A program made the translations under genes and the position numbers. From Paenibacillus sp. An7 (GTDB lineage: Bacteria > Bacillota > Bacilli > Paenibacillales > Paenibacillaceae): a DNA stretch of 64,000 nucleotides. The stretch spans positions 124,001 through 188,000 of the forward strand of contig NZ_WTWX01000005.1 in NCBI RefSeq assembly GCF_009870785.1, in the 5' to 3' direction. Below the pieces are notes generated by a model. It did not search any database and was not told the DNA's origin. It was given only the letters and a program-made list of their open reading frames with translations. Positions within the stretch are counted from its first letter, which is position 1, and every line of letters begins with the position of its first letter. Positions 49,166-58,871 of this stretch are shown piece after piece.

Positions 49166-50248
49166 TTAGTCGAAATACACTGCTTTACCTGTACGTGCAG
49201 ATTCGTAAATGGCTTCAAGGATTTGAGTAACAACCAGCGCTTGCTCTGGTTTTACGAGTGGTTCTTTGTCCTCAGTAACCGCTTCGATCCACATTCTTGC
49301 TTCACGATCTGACTCTGTTTCACTTGAACCTTCGAAGAAAGCAACTCCACCTGCGTTAAGATTAATATTTTGATTATATAATCTGCTTCGTTTCTCTCCA
49401 TTCAAACGAAGACCATTTTTCATATCTGCTCCCCCTTCTGTACCTGCAAGAAGGGTTTGAGCTTCGCCTGTTTCTACGACATTTAATGCCCAGCTTGCTT
49501 CCACCTGAATGGTTGCTCCGTTCTCCATTGTTACAAAACCAAAAGCAGAATCTTCTACTTTAAATTCTTCTGGATCCCAAGGACCGAAGTCATTTGCCGC
49601 ATTTTCACGGTTACTTAGTTTATGGAACACAGATCCCATCACACTCTTCGGCTTATAGTTATCCATGAGCCATAAGGTTAGGTCGAGTGCATGTGTACCA
49701 ATATCAATCAGCGGCCCACCGCCTTGTTTCTCTTCATCCAGGAATACCCCCCAAGTAGGAACACCACGGCGGCGAAGAGCAATGGCTTTACCATAGTAAA
49801 TATCCCCAAGCTCTCCTTCTTCTATGAGCTCTTTCAGATACAAGCTATCATTACGGAAGCGGTTTTGATAGGCAATCGATAGCTTTTTGCCCGTACGTTT
49901 TGCAGCATCAATCATTTCTTGTGCTTGTTCTGTCGTTTTCGCCATTGGCTTTTCACACATGACGTGTTTATCTGCTTCAAGCGCTGCTACAGTAATAACG
50001 GAATGAGAATCATTAGGTGTACAAACATGAACAATATCAATAGATTGATCTTTTAAAAGCTCTTTATAATCTGTATATACTTTTGCACCTTCTGCACCAA
50101 ACTTCTCAGCTGCTTCCTCTGCACGAGATTCTTGAATGTCACAGAATGCAATCATTTCTACATTCTTCTGTTTGAATAATGCTGGCATGTGTTTACCGTT
50201 TGCAATACCTCCGCAACCGATAATGGCTACTTTTACTGTTTTAGACAT
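49166..50248 (-). CDS. Gfo/Idh/MocA-family dehydrogenase
   Basis: This 360-residue NAD(P)-dependent dehydrogenase has the nucleotide-binding motif GCGGIANGKHMPAL, the catalytic EKP lysine in MCEKPMAKT, and PLIDIGTHALDLTLWLMD. Family members oxidise sugar or inositol hydroxyls; no specific substrate can be named. It overlaps the previous gene (isomerase-like) by eight bases, so the two are translationally coupled. Confidence 0.94.
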   Translation of the reverse strand: MSKTVKVAIIGCGGIANGKHMPALFKQKNVEMIAFCDIQESRAEEAAEKFGAEGAKVYTDYKELLKDQSIDIVHVCTPNDSHSVITVAALEADKHVMCEKPMAKTTEQAQEMIDAAKRTGKKLSIAYQNRFRNDSLYLKELIEEGELGDIYYGKAIALRRRGVPTWGVFLDEEKQGGGPLIDIGTHALDLTLWLMDNYKPKSVMGSVFHKLSNRENAANDFGPWDPEEFKVEDSAFGFVTMENGATIQVEASWALNVVETGEAQTLLAGTEGGADMKNGLRLNGEKRSRLYNQNINLNAGGVAFFEGSSETESDREARMWIEAVTEDKEPLVKPEQALVVTQILEAIYESARTGKAVYFD

Positions 50249-51008
50249 TTACTTTTCCTCCGTTATTCACATAGTGTTTGATCCAATTCAGGCTGGTTTC
50301 AATGCTTTCTAATGGGGGATTCGTACAGAAATCCTGTTCGACAACAATCCACTCTACTCCTGCTTTATTCGCTGCATTACCTACTGCTGCTACATCTACT
50401 TCACCTTGACCAAGCTCGACAGTCAGCGGACTTCCATCTGGGTTTCGTTTTAGATCTTTCCAGTGAACAATTGGCAACCTTCCTTCGTATGCAGCGATGT
50501 ACTCCACCGGATCGTAACCAGCGTAGTGTATCCAGCAAGTATCAAGCTCAGCTAACACCTCTTCAGGAAGGGTAGAGAATAACGTATCTAGTGCTGTTTT
50601 TTCATTTATTTTCTCAGTCAGTTCAAAATCATGATTATGATATAAAAGGACCATATCGTGTTGTTTCAATTGATGACTAATCTCTTTGAGATTCGCAAAG
50701 ACATTACTCCAGTCGCTGCGCTGTTCTTCAGATAAGTGAGGTACGATAATGTTGCGGTTCCCGATCGCTTTGTGATAAGAAACCACTTGATCAAAATCGT
50801 TTATCAAACTATCGTACTGTACATGCGTACCTACTATTTCGAGACCAAGCTCATCAAGCAATGACCTAACTTCTTCCGCTGAGTATCCATAAAAATGATG
50901 AAACTCCACTCCTTGATATCCGAGTTCTGCGACTTTAGCCAGCGTTCCTTTGAAATCCTGTTCCAATAAATCACGTAGTGTGTACAATTGAAGCCCGAGT
51001 TTTAACAT
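50241..51008 (-). CDS. Sugar phosphate isomerase/epimerase-like protein
   Basis: This 255-residue TIM-barrel has the family residues in LGLQLYTLRDLL, GYQGVEFHHFYGY, LYHNHDFEL, LDTCWIHYAG, VHWKDLK and VVEQDF. It is shorter than the other barrel in this cluster. Together with the overlapping Gfo/Idh gene it makes an oxidoreductase-lyase/isomerase pair. It lies 40 bases after the upstream Gfo/Idh gene. Confidence 0.92.
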   Translation of the reverse strand: MLKLGLQLYTLRDLLEQDFKGTLAKVAELGYQGVEFHHFYGYSAEEVRSLLDELGLEIVGTHVQYDSLINDFDQVVSYHKAIGNRNIIVPHLSEEQRSDWSNVFANLKEISHQLKQHDMVLLYHNHDFELTEKINEKTALDTLFSTLPEEVLAELDTCWIHYAGYDPVEYIAAYEGRLPIVHWKDLKRNPDGSPLTVELGQGEVDVAAVGNAANKAGVEWIVVEQDFCTNPPLESIETSLNWIKHYVNNGGKVNV

Positions 51009-51048
51009 AGGGAGCCACCTCTGCTGATTGAATTAGTTATTACATAGG

Positions 51049-52170
51049 CTATGAGACATTCTCATTTACAAAGTTTAACTTCATTACTTGCTGGTCTACT
51101 GTAGATTCTGGCAAAGTACTTTCTAGAAGAACATGTCTTCCTTCTAAGGAAGATCGCTCAAAAGCATGCATTGCTTCAAGAATATGATAACCCAGCTGTC
51201 CGCTTGCTTCGGCAGGTGTCTGACTTCGAATCGCCTCTACCATTTGATTCAGTCCTGCTCCGCGCTCATTCTGCTCACTCACAAACACAGGTTCGAGCGT
51301 CTCCCATTTCTCTGATCCATATTTTCTTAGTTTGACTTTTCCATTAAAAAAGTTTGGGTCTGGAACTTGCAGTGTACCTTTCGTACCGTGAATTTCAATT
51401 AACGGTAAACTGGACCCTGCGGGAATATCAAAGCTTGCAATCATCGTTCCGATGACCCCATTCATGAAGTCAATGGTTCCTGCTAAATGGGTTGGAGTCT
51501 GTACCTGCAGCTTCTGTCCTTGTTTTGGCCCAGAACCGACAATACGATCTGGAATCTGGATTCCTGCCGACGCACTGATTCTTCTAATCGGGCCAAGCAA
51601 TTTGACGAGTGCCGTTAAATAATACGGTCCCATATCAAGCATCGGTCCACCGCCGTAAGCGTAGAAAAATTCTGGATCCGGATGCCAGGATTCAGGTCCG
51701 CCTCCCATAAAAAATGCAGTAGCGGATACCGGGGTGCCAATCAGACCATTTTGAATCGCTTGAATCGAGGTCTGAATTCCAGAACCCAAAAACGTATCCG
51801 GAGCACATCCAACATAGAGCCCCTTTTCTTCCGCAAGTTCTATTACCTTACGACCGTCTTCAAGGGAAATCGCAAAAGGCTTCTCGCCATAAACATGCTT
51901 TCCTGCTTGCAGAGCCGCAATATTGGTTAAGGCATGACTGCCGGGTACCGTCAAATTTAAAATCAGTTCTATTTCATTATTATTTAGCATTTCATCTACT
52001 GTGTAAACGTTTTCTACACTGAATTCAGCTGCCCGCGCCGAGGCGCGTTCCATAATTAGATCCGCTAACGCCACGACTTCAATTACAGGGCTATTCTTCA
52101 GGTTGGTAAGGTAGATACTGCTGATATTGCCACACCCGATAATGCCTGCTTTCATTTTTTTCATTTCCAC
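51049..52170 (-). CDS. Gfo/Idh/MocA-family dehydrogenase
   Basis: This 373-residue protein has GIIGCGNISSIYL, VYGEKPFAISLEDG with the catalytic lysine, and GGGPMLDMGPYYLTALV. It is the first gene of the leftward sugar cluster. The GTG at 52170 was chosen because GAGGAG stands 11 bases upstream; an ATG six bases further in is possible, and a longer frame from 52221 has no site. Its promoter shares the 156-base divergent region with the AraC gene. Confidence 0.93.
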   Translation of the reverse strand: MEMKKMKAGIIGCGNISSIYLTNLKNSPVIEVVALADLIMERASARAAEFSVENVYTVDEMLNNNEIELILNLTVPGSHALTNIAALQAGKHVYGEKPFAISLEDGRKVIELAEEKGLYVGCAPDTFLGSGIQTSIQAIQNGLIGTPVSATAFFMGGGPESWHPDPEFFYAYGGGPMLDMGPYYLTALVKLLGPIRRISASAGIQIPDRIVGSGPKQGQKLQVQTPTHLAGTIDFMNGVIGTMIASFDIPAGSSLPLIEIHGTKGTLQVPDPNFFNGKVKLRKYGSEKWETLEPVFVSEQNERGAGLNQMVEAIRSQTPAEASGQLGYHILEAMHAFERSSLEGRHVLLESTLPESTVDQQVMKLNFVNENVS

Positions 52171-52326
52171 GAGTTGTGTCACTCCTCTGACGTAAGTAAC
52201 CTTTGGAAAAATATAACTCATTAAATCCTGGTTCTATAGTATTCGATTTGGTTTTAAATTAAAATGAAGTATATGATAAAAACATGAACAATCTGGTCAT
52301 AATTTTAATCCAAGGAGTTCTTAAAA

Positions 52327-53148
52327 ATGACAGCTGATCATATCTGCCAAGTTCTTACAGCGGGTTTCTCATTTCACAGTAAACCTTACTATTTTTCACA
52401 ATCAGACGGAGTTAAGAATTACTTGTTACGGCTTCAAACGGATGGTCGTTGCCGTGCCAGAGTGAATGGGGAACTAACCTATATCGAATCAGGGGATCTT
52501 CTTTTATATCATCCTACCGAGCCATATGAATTAAAAATCGATAATGAAGAGAATAAATTAGGAGAGGTCCTTGTAGAAAGTGGGGATTATCACATTTTTT
52601 TTAGCGGGCAATGGGTTGATGAATGGTGGAATAAAAAAAAGCGTCCGACGCTGATTAAGGTTGATTTAACAGAAAACTTACTCACTTTATTCCGACAAAT
52701 CGTACTTGAACAGCGGCGGATCGCCAATCCTTACCCGGAAATCCCAAGTTATTATATGCGTATCTTGTGTCTTGAAATCGATCGACTTCTCACAGAGCAG
52801 CCTACATCCACACAAAACGGATATCTTGCCTTTCAGATCAAAAATTATATTGTAGAAAACGCCTCTACTCTCTTCAAACTAGAAGATGTAGCATCGAGTG
52901 TAGGAATTAGTGTGTCTAGAGCCGTCCACTTATTTAAAGAAGTATTTGATACCAGCATTATGCAGTACACGATGGATGTTCGGCTGAATATGGCCCGGGA
53001 ACGCATTATCTTTAGTCCTATGCCGCTTGAACATATTGCTGAATCTTGCGGATTCAACAGTTACACTTATTTCCACCGAGTATTTCGGTCCAAATATGGC
53101 ATGGCACCTAGAGAGTTCCGCACCATTCACCGAGAACAACTGCTTTAA
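52327..53148 (+). CDS. AraC-family regulator of the sugar cluster
   Basis: This 273-residue regulator has an N-terminal cupin ligand domain (about 20-150, with HSKPYYFSQSDGVKNYLLRL) and two C-terminal helix-turn-helix motifs (LEDVASSVGISVSRAVHLFKEVF; IAESCGFNSYTYFHRVFRSKYG). It is transcribed divergently from the dehydrogenase cluster, which it probably controls. AGGAG precedes the ATG. Confidence 0.93.
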   Translation: MTADHICQVLTAGFSFHSKPYYFSQSDGVKNYLLRLQTDGRCRARVNGELTYIESGDLLLYHPTEPYELKIDNEENKLGEVLVESGDYHIFFSGQWVDEWWNKKKRPTLIKVDLTENLLTLFRQIVLEQRRIANPYPEIPSYYMRILCLEIDRLLTEQPTSTQNGYLAFQIKNYIVENASTLFKLEDVASSVGISVSRAVHLFKEVFDTSIMQYTMDVRLNMARERIIFSPMPLEHIAESCGFNSYTYFHRVFRSKYGMAPREFRTIHREQLL

Positions 53149-53456
53149 TCTTTCTGTTTATTTACCTGATTTGCGATCACCTCAGATACGACTATCGCAA
53201 GATCTTCATTACCATATAAAGCTAAGACTCCGAGAAGTGTATCATCAGGAATCTCTCCTGCTTCTTCCTTAGGAACAACTAGTCTTAGCACATGCTGGAG
53301 TCTCTCGTTATGTTTTTGATCAGGATATGCTTGTTGGTATAACTCCTCGGGGTCTAGTCCATGGTTTACACACCACTGTGCAAACACCAAGATCATCATA
53401 TCCTCATCTTGTCTGTAGCTTTCAATGATTTGTTCTTCTCTTGTTTTATATTCCAT
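53145..53456 (-). CDS. Small acidic helical protein of unknown function
   Basis: This 103-residue soluble protein is mostly helical and acidic (MEYKTREEQIIESYRQDEDMM...; GVLALYGNEDLAIVVSEVIA). I do not recognise a family. GGAGGAAACGGTT gives a good ribosome site. It overlaps the convergent AraC gene end by four bases. Confidence 0.75.
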   Translation of the reverse strand: MEYKTREEQIIESYRQDEDMMILVFAQWCVNHGLDPEELYQQAYPDQKHNERLQHVLRLVVPKEEAGEIPDDTLLGVLALYGNEDLAIVVSEVIANQVNKQKD

Positions 53457-53489
53457 AACCGTTTCCTCCTGTATTTACTACTAATAAAG

Positions 53490-54440
53490 TTACGTTTTGC
53501 TTAGTATTTGTTCAGCCACTTCATGACTTGCCAGTACATGTGCAGCATGCAGTTCGCACTGTTCTGGTTCTTTACCTATATGATCCAGGAAATGCTGCAC
53601 TGCAAAAGTGAATCCTCTTCGATCAAGAATGGAATCCCAACTTCCAAACGTCCGAATGCTTTCACCGGAATTTGGTTCCCATCTTCTTGCCGTTTCCATC
53701 TGTTCGACCACGATGGAACGATGATGCCCGTGCAGCTCCACTCTCTCCAGATCCGTTCCTGCCAAGCGATGAGTAGATATCGTTCCGAAATTTTCTTTGT
53801 TCTTACCAAAACGAATATGGCCATAACCTTGCAGCAGACTGCCGCTTGAATTCATATGCAGCCCGTGCGATATCCATTCAACATCTTCCTCGCTAAACCA
53901 TAATAAAGTATCGATCATATGAATAAAATCATCATATACGGTTACCCGAGCAGAATCGGTACTGAGTTTGCTGCGGTGTTTGCTTAGTGACATATTTTCG
54001 ATGTTTCCCTTTTCAACAATCCAATCCCTTGCGTCTCTATAAAGGGGCGCAAATCTACGGTTAAAGCCGACAGCTAAGAGTACATTCACGGATTCTGAAA
54101 AAGCAACCATTTCTATTGATTCTTTCAAATGGTAGGATAATGGCTTGTCTACGTAAACCGCAATTCCTTTTTCAATACAAGCCATAACGATCTCAAAATG
54201 CGATTCCGTAGAACTATGTATAAACACCGCATCCAGTTCCCAGCTAAGCAGTTCCTTCATTGAAGATGTCCCTTTCGGAATTCGGTACAGATGCATTACT
54301 TCTTCGACTTTGGTAAAGGATCGATTCAGCACACCAACAATTTCAACGCTCGGATGTACTGATAATATAGGCAAATATACTTTCCTTGCAATATCACCTA
54401 GTCCGATGATGGCAACCTTAATTCGTTTCGAAGCATTCAT
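53490..54440 (-). CDS. Gfo/Idh/MocA-family oxidoreductase, MviM-like
   Basis: This 316-residue protein has GLGDIARKVYLPIL at the N-terminus and YVDKPLSYHL with Asp replacing Glu in the EKP motif, still carrying the lysine. The usual GGGxxxDxGxH is replaced by RVTVYDDFIHMIDTLLW, as in MviM/YhhX-type members. Substrate is unknown. It is third of this family in the region but separated by the small gene at 53145. Confidence 0.9.
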   Translation of the reverse strand: MNASKRIKVAIIGLGDIARKVYLPILSVHPSVEIVGVLNRSFTKVEEVMHLYRIPKGTSSMKELLSWELDAVFIHSSTESHFEIVMACIEKGIAVYVDKPLSYHLKESIEMVAFSESVNVLLAVGFNRRFAPLYRDARDWIVEKGNIENMSLSKHRSKLSTDSARVTVYDDFIHMIDTLLWFSEEDVEWISHGLHMNSSGSLLQGYGHIRFGKNKENFGTISTHRLAGTDLERVELHGHHRSIVVEQMETARRWEPNSGESIRTFGSWDSILDRRGFTFAVQHFLDHIGKEPEQCELHAAHVLASHEVAEQILSKT

Positions 54441-54589
54441 CCCGTATCCCTCATTTCATCTCTAGTCTGCAACTAGTGTACCAAGCAAGCAAAAAACAAT
54501 CAAAATGCATCTAATATCGAATCAGATTATCCATTCACCCTTTGTTAGACTATAATGGAGATCATACTACCTGTAAGGAATGATTTGGT

Positions 54590-55216
54590 TTGAAAAAATG
54601 GCTGCTTTTTTGTTTATTGTATATTCCTTTACTCGGGGTATTGTTTATTTATCGTAATGAGATTATGGATTGGTCACAAAATAACGCATCCTATATGAAT
54701 CTCACAATCCTTACCACCGTTTTTGCTATATTCCCCGTCCTGCCGTTTAAGCTCATCATCGCTTTATTAGGTTATGCGTTCGGTCCTGTTATGGGAGGTA
54801 TGGTAAGCTGGCTGGGTACCATGATTTCGTCCCTTATTACGTATGGCATGTTCCGCTGGCTGCTCAGAGATACGGGCGACAGTTATTTAAAAAAGATTCC
54901 AGGAGTTAAAGGCCTGACGATCATGATGCAGGAGCAAACATTCAGCGCGGTGCTTTTGGCAAGAATGATTCCGATTATTCCCCAAATGGCAGTGAATGTT
55001 TATGCGGGTACGGCTGCTCTCCCTTTCTGGAGTTATATGATTGCTTCGGGGCTCGGAAGATTGCCGAGTATTGCGCTATATGCATATGCGGGTAAAAACG
55101 CTGCAGAGCATCCGCTTGCTACGCTTACCATTTTTATCATATATCTCCTGCTTCTGATACTTGCGTTTGTGTCGTACAAAAAAAGGTTAAAGCAAATACA
55201 AGAGGACAGCTCGTAA
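54590..55216 (+). CDS. TVP38/TMEM64 (VTT-domain) membrane protein
   Basis: This 208-residue protein has about five transmembrane helices and the VTT motif: [30 protein letters not shown]. DedA-like proteins of this superfamily move lipids or support membrane homeostasis. The start is a TTG at 54590; AAGGA lies ten bases upstream. Confidence 0.9.
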   Translation: MKKWLLFCLLYIPLLGVLFIYRNEIMDWSQNNASYMNLTILTTVFAIFPVLPFKLIIALLGYAFGPVMGGMVSWLGTMISSLITYGMFRWLLRDTGDSYLKKIPGVKGLTIMMQEQTFSAVLLARMIPIIPQMAVNVYAGTAALPFWSYMIASGLGRLPSIALYAYAGKNAAEHPLATLTIFIIYLLLLILAFVSYKKRLKQIQEDSS

Positions 55217-55310
55217 CCAAAGATTGGTTTACTGGCCAAGTTTGGGATATAATACATCTACGCAAAACCTTAAGTTCGATGATCTCATCAAGATTGGAGT
55301 GAATTATATT

Positions 55311-56273
55311 ATGGAACCATTATATACAGAAAAAGCTACATTCGCTGGAGGATGTTTTTGGTGCATGGTGTCCCCTTTTGAAGAGCTTCCAGGTATCCTT
55401 CAAGTTAAATCAGGGTACACAGGCGGTCACACAGAGAATCCAACTTACGAGGAAGTATGTTCGGATACAACAGGTCACGTAGAAGCGGTACAAATCACTT
55501 TTGATCCAAAAGTATTTCCTTATGAAAAGTTACTAACCCTGTTCTGGCAACAAATCGACCCTACGGATGCAGGGGGGCAATTCCATGACCGCGGTACTTC
55601 TTACCAAACTGCTATCTTCTATCATACAGAAGAGCAAAAAGTAAAAGCAGAGGCTTCAAAGCAAGCTCTTGAGGCAAGCGGACGTTTTGATAAACCGATC
55701 TTCACTCCCATTCTTCCGGCATCTACATTCTATGAAGCTGAAGAATATCATCAAGATTATCATAAAAAGAATCCTGCTCACTACAAAAGGTATCGCAAGG
55801 GTTCTGGACGTGAAGACTTTATAGAGCAACACTGGTCTGCGAGCAAGAAACAAGATAACCTGAGAGAACGCCTGACTCCTATTCAGTACGAAGTAACCCA
55901 AAACAGTGCAACAGAACCTCCTTTCCAAAACGAGTACTGGGATCACGAGGGTGAAGGTATCTACGTTGATATCGTGTCGGGTGAGCCGCTCTTCAGCTCA
56001 CAAGATAAATATGATGCAGGCTGCGGCTGGCCAAGCTTTACTCGTCCCTTACGCAGCTACAGCATCAAAGAAAAAACAGATCTCAGCCACTTTATGATTC
56101 GTACAGAGGTAAGAAGCCGGGAGTCAGACTCCCATCTTGGTCATGTATTCGATGATGGTCCTGGTGAGAATGGACTGCGGTACTGCATTAACTCTGCCGC
56201 ACTTCGTTTTGTACCAAAAGAGGATATGGAAAAAGAAGGGTATGGCGAATATCTTACTCTGTTTGAAAAATAA
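55311..56273 (+). CDS. msrAB: MsrA-MsrB fusion, methionine sulfoxide reductase
   Basis: This 320-residue fusion repairs both stereoisomers of methionine sulfoxide. MsrA (about 1-165) has the catalytic GGCFWC and GVKSGYTGG. MsrB (about 195-315) has [27 protein letters not shown] and the catalytic [11 protein letters not shown]. The zinc cysteines common in MsrB are absent, as in many non-zinc forms. The ATG at 55311 follows GGAG; a longer frame from 55224 is not family-like. A bidirectional terminator follows. Confidence 0.96.
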   Translation: MEPLYTEKATFAGGCFWCMVSPFEELPGILQVKSGYTGGHTENPTYEEVCSDTTGHVEAVQITFDPKVFPYEKLLTLFWQQIDPTDAGGQFHDRGTSYQTAIFYHTEEQKVKAEASKQALEASGRFDKPIFTPILPASTFYEAEEYHQDYHKKNPAHYKRYRKGSGREDFIEQHWSASKKQDNLRERLTPIQYEVTQNSATEPPFQNEYWDHEGEGIYVDIVSGEPLFSSQDKYDAGCGWPSFTRPLRSYSIKEKTDLSHFMIRTEVRSRESDSHLGHVFDDGPGENGLRYCINSAALRFVPKEDMEKEGYGEYLTLFEK

Positions 56274-56284
56274 TATGTAGATCT

Positions 56285-56328
56285 AAAAAAAGCGCACACT
56301 CGCCTATTATGGAGTGTGCGCTTTTTGA
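56285..56328 (+). terminator. Bidirectional terminator between msrAB and amj
   Basis: AAAAAGCGCACACTC pairs perfectly with GAGTGTGCGCTTTTT around a ten-base loop, with Ts on both strands. Confidence 0.92.
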
Positions 56329-56330
56329 TT

Positions 56331-57128
56331 TTATAGAAAGCCGACAATCCAGCTGATCCATAGAGCAAAAGGAATCAAAAGAAATTGGGCTGCCATCGTT
56401 CCAGCGAGCCGAGATACCAGCATATAACCATAAATTTGATTCATATGACTGACAGGAATTTCTCCGCGTAAGGTACGATCGCTTAAGAGAGCTAATTTGG
56501 GATCTATCAACATAGCAAGAAGAATGGTCGCGATCCCATTGATAAGTCCGGTTGATTGTGAAGCAGTTACCGCTTGTTCAGGATTCATATAAGCAGCATA
56601 TAGAGTAGCAAGTACACCGCAAGTGTAGATCGCCGTAACAATCATATTAAGCAACATAAGTCTGCGAGGAACTTTCCCTATTATGAGCTGCTTAAACATG
56701 GATAACCGAGGCAGACACACATAAAACCACGCATTCTTCAATTTTGAAAAATGAAATAATGACTTCATCATTGCCGGGATCGAGCCCGCCTTCTCTAAAT
56801 GGACAACCATCCTGGCTGACCAGCGTACTGTTGTAGGGAAGAAAAAGATAGCGATCATCGTGCCTACTGCAGCGGCCAAAATAATAATATGTAGTCCCAT
56901 CTGAATGGAGCCGCTACTGCTTTTTCTAGCGGAATCAATCATAGAACCGAGCAGCGGACCTTGTGCCATATTAGACGTGCGGGATAATAATAAGAGCATG
57001 CCAGACAATGAAATTGCTATTGTTATTCTTCGTGTCCTCATGCCACCGAGCCGCAGAGCATAAGACATACTGTCTGCAGCATGAATAATCATCGTAAATA
57101 AAAAGGGTAATGCCAGTTGATAGATCAT
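56331..57128 (-). CDS. amj: Amj-type lipid II flippase (DUF2837)
   Basis: This 265-residue polytopic protein begins LPFLFTMIIHAADSMSYALRLGGMRTRRI and contains LLSRTSNMAQGPLLGSMID, both typical of Amj (YdaH). Amj is the alternate lipid II flippase of Bacillus, able to replace MurJ. About six to seven transmembrane helices are visible. In B. subtilis it is induced by cell-wall stress; no SigM site is obvious here. Confidence 0.9.
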   Translation of the reverse strand: MIYQLALPFLFTMIIHAADSMSYALRLGGMRTRRITIAISLSGMLLLLSRTSNMAQGPLLGSMIDSARKSSSGSIQMGLHIIILAAAVGTMIAIFFFPTTVRWSARMVVHLEKAGSIPAMMKSLFHFSKLKNAWFYVCLPRLSMFKQLIIGKVPRRLMLLNMIVTAIYTCGVLATLYAAYMNPEQAVTASQSTGLINGIATILLAMLIDPKLALLSDRTLRGEIPVSHMNQIYGYMLVSRLAGTMAAQFLLIPFALWISWIVGFL

Positions 57129-57186
57129 CTAGGGTTACTCCTTTGCCTTAAACGAGTAGTTCAGAAGTCCAGTTCATTTCTCTTCT

Positions 57187-57212
57187 GTTTTTGTTACCTG
57201 TATAAAGGGTAA
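57187..57212 (+). promoter_or_regulatory. Possible stress-sigma (SigB-like) promoter of ydaT
   Basis: GTTTTT, 14 bases, GGGTAA is close to the B. subtilis SigB pattern, and ydaT is SigB-dependent there. Whether this host has SigB is unknown from the window. Confidence 0.25.
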
Positions 57213-57275
57213 TTCATTACAACGTAATAGTAAGATCTCACTGCTAACTAAATTCCGATTACAGGAGGAACCTAT

Positions 57276-57722
57276 ATGCCTTGGAATAAAACAGATTATC
57301 CCCCGTCCATGAAAAACCTAGAGCCCCGTGTACGCAATAAAGCGATTGAAATTGCCAATACTCTACTCGGCGAAGGATATGAAGAAGGTCGTTCGATAGC
57401 GATTGCTACCGCACAAGCAGAAGAATGGAATGAGAATCATCCGGAAGGAGAGACGAAAACTCAAACCAAAAGCAAATCCGATCATTCTTCTTCCAAAAAA
57501 TCAGATCCGCCAGCTCACATCGGTGAACATCGAAACATCCATGTTGTACCTCGTGAGGACGGTTGGGCTGTGAAAAAAGAAGGAAAAGAGAAACCCGAAC
57601 ATATCTATGATGTGAAAGATGAAGCGGTAAAAGCCGCGAAGGAAATCGTCTCATCCAAAGACATTCGTCTCATCATCCACGATAAGCAGGGGAAGATCCA
57701 AACCTCAAAAATGTACAATTAA
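57276..57722 (+). CDS. ydaT: YdaT-like protein (ChaB-like + DUF2188)
   Basis: This 148-residue soluble protein has an N-terminal ChaB-like module (PWNKTDYPPSMKNLEPRVRN, ALEIAN-like helix, AIATAQAEEWNENH) and a C-terminal DUF2188 module (NIHVVPREDGWAVKKEGK; LIIHDKQGKIQTSKMY). It matches B. subtilis YdaT, a general stress protein of unknown biochemistry. AGGAGG is in front of the ATG. Its end overlaps the convergent ROK gene by four bases. Confidence 0.88.
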   Translation: MPWNKTDYPPSMKNLEPRVRNKAIEIANTLLGEGYEEGRSIAIATAQAEEWNENHPEGETKTQTKSKSDHSSSKKSDPPAHIGEHRNIHVVPREDGWAVKKEGKEKPEHIYDVKDEAVKAAKEIVSSKDIRLIIHDKQGKIQTSKMYN

Positions 57723-58654
57723 GCTTTGCTTCTAGCAATCGCAAGCTTTGCTGCGCCTATTACTCCTGCTTTATTCCCAAGCCTAGCAGGAAGGATAGGC
57801 ACATCCGGGCGATCTGCAAAACCATCCATTGTAAACTTTTGAACAAAGGATCGAATCGGTTGGAATAAGATATCCCCCTGTTCTGTTACAGCACCGCCAA
57901 TGATAACAGCAGGCGGATTAAAATGATGGATCAGATTGGACAGGCCGACTGCAATATATTCTGTATATTGCAGTATGAGATCTTGTGCTTTTTTATTATC
58001 TGCTCTCATCTCATCAAATAGGAGGCTGGGACGTTCAGCCCAGGCCTTTTCGCCTGCTTCTGCTGCTTGTCTTTTCAGTGCAGTGACTGATGCATATTGT
58101 TCCCAGCATCCTGCTGATCCGCATGTACAAGGTACGCCTTTCATTTGAATCACTTGGTGGCCATAGGCTCCTGCAAAACCGCTTCTTCCTCGGTAAGGGA
58201 GTCCGTTCAAGATCAAACATCCTCCAATCCCTGTCCCAAGACTTACGCATAGGAAGTGATCCAGATCTTTTCCTGCACCTTGCCATCTTTCCCCTAGTGC
58301 AAGCATGTTGACATCATTATCCACATAAACGGAGATCCCGATTCTCTTTTCTAATTCTGCTCGCAGCGGAGTTCCTTTCCAGTCGGGTAAATTGGCTGTA
58401 GCGCTTCCGATCTCACCCTCCAGGTTGATAAACCCTGCGGTTCCTATTCCAAGAGCAAGGATATGAAAATTGCTGCATATCGCCTCTTCCAAACAATTTT
58501 TAGCTATCTCCTCTATTTTGTTGAGTAAGGCTTCCTTGCCATTTTTCGAGTATGTAGGAAGGGTACACTCAACAATTAGCTCACCCTTAAGAGTAACTAC
58601 CCCCGCCTTTATGTTTGTTCCTCCGATGTCTATACCGATGACTGCCTGCTGCAT
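57719..58654 (-). CDS. ROK-family sugar kinase (glucokinase-like)
   Basis: This 311-residue ROK kinase phosphorylates a sugar, probably glucose, using ATP. The N-terminal phosphate loop is GIDIGGTNIKAGVV; the zinc motif is CTCGSAGCWEQYAS, with FAGAYGHQVI just before. ROK repressors carry an extra winged helix; this one does not, so it is a kinase. GGAGGG precedes the ATG. Confidence 0.93.
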   Translation of the reverse strand: MQQAVIGIDIGGTNIKAGVVTLKGELIVECTLPTYSKNGKEALLNKIEEIAKNCLEEAICSNFHILALGIGTAGFINLEGEIGSATANLPDWKGTPLRAELEKRIGISVYVDNDVNMLALGERWQGAGKDLDHFLCVSLGTGIGGCLILNGLPYRGRSGFAGAYGHQVIQMKGVPCTCGSAGCWEQYASVTALKRQAAEAGEKAWAERPSLLFDEMRADNKKAQDLILQYTEYIAVGLSNLIHHFNPPAVIIGGAVTEQGDILFQPIRSFVQKFTMDGFADRPDVPILPARLGNKAGVIGAAKLAIARSKA

Positions 58655-58837
58655 TCAAGAAACCCTCCTCCAAATGTAGAAAGATCTTTTGCATTACAGT
58701 ATACCTTTTTATGGTTAATATGAGTATATTTTACTCCTTGGAATTGTACTAATGCAGCTATGCTGAATGAAATGTTCTAAAAATCCTATAGATCGATAAA
58801 CCGAATTTATAAAATAACAGAATACAATGGCAGAAAA

Positions 58838-58871
58838 AAAACCATAACATAGCGCTATGTTACGGTTTTGT
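58838..58871 (-). terminator. Terminator of the YetF-like gene
   Basis: AACcGTAACATAG pairs with CTATGTTAtGGTT with no loop bases beyond CG, followed by TTTTTTT on the minus strand; it overlaps the stop codon. Confidence 0.8.
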
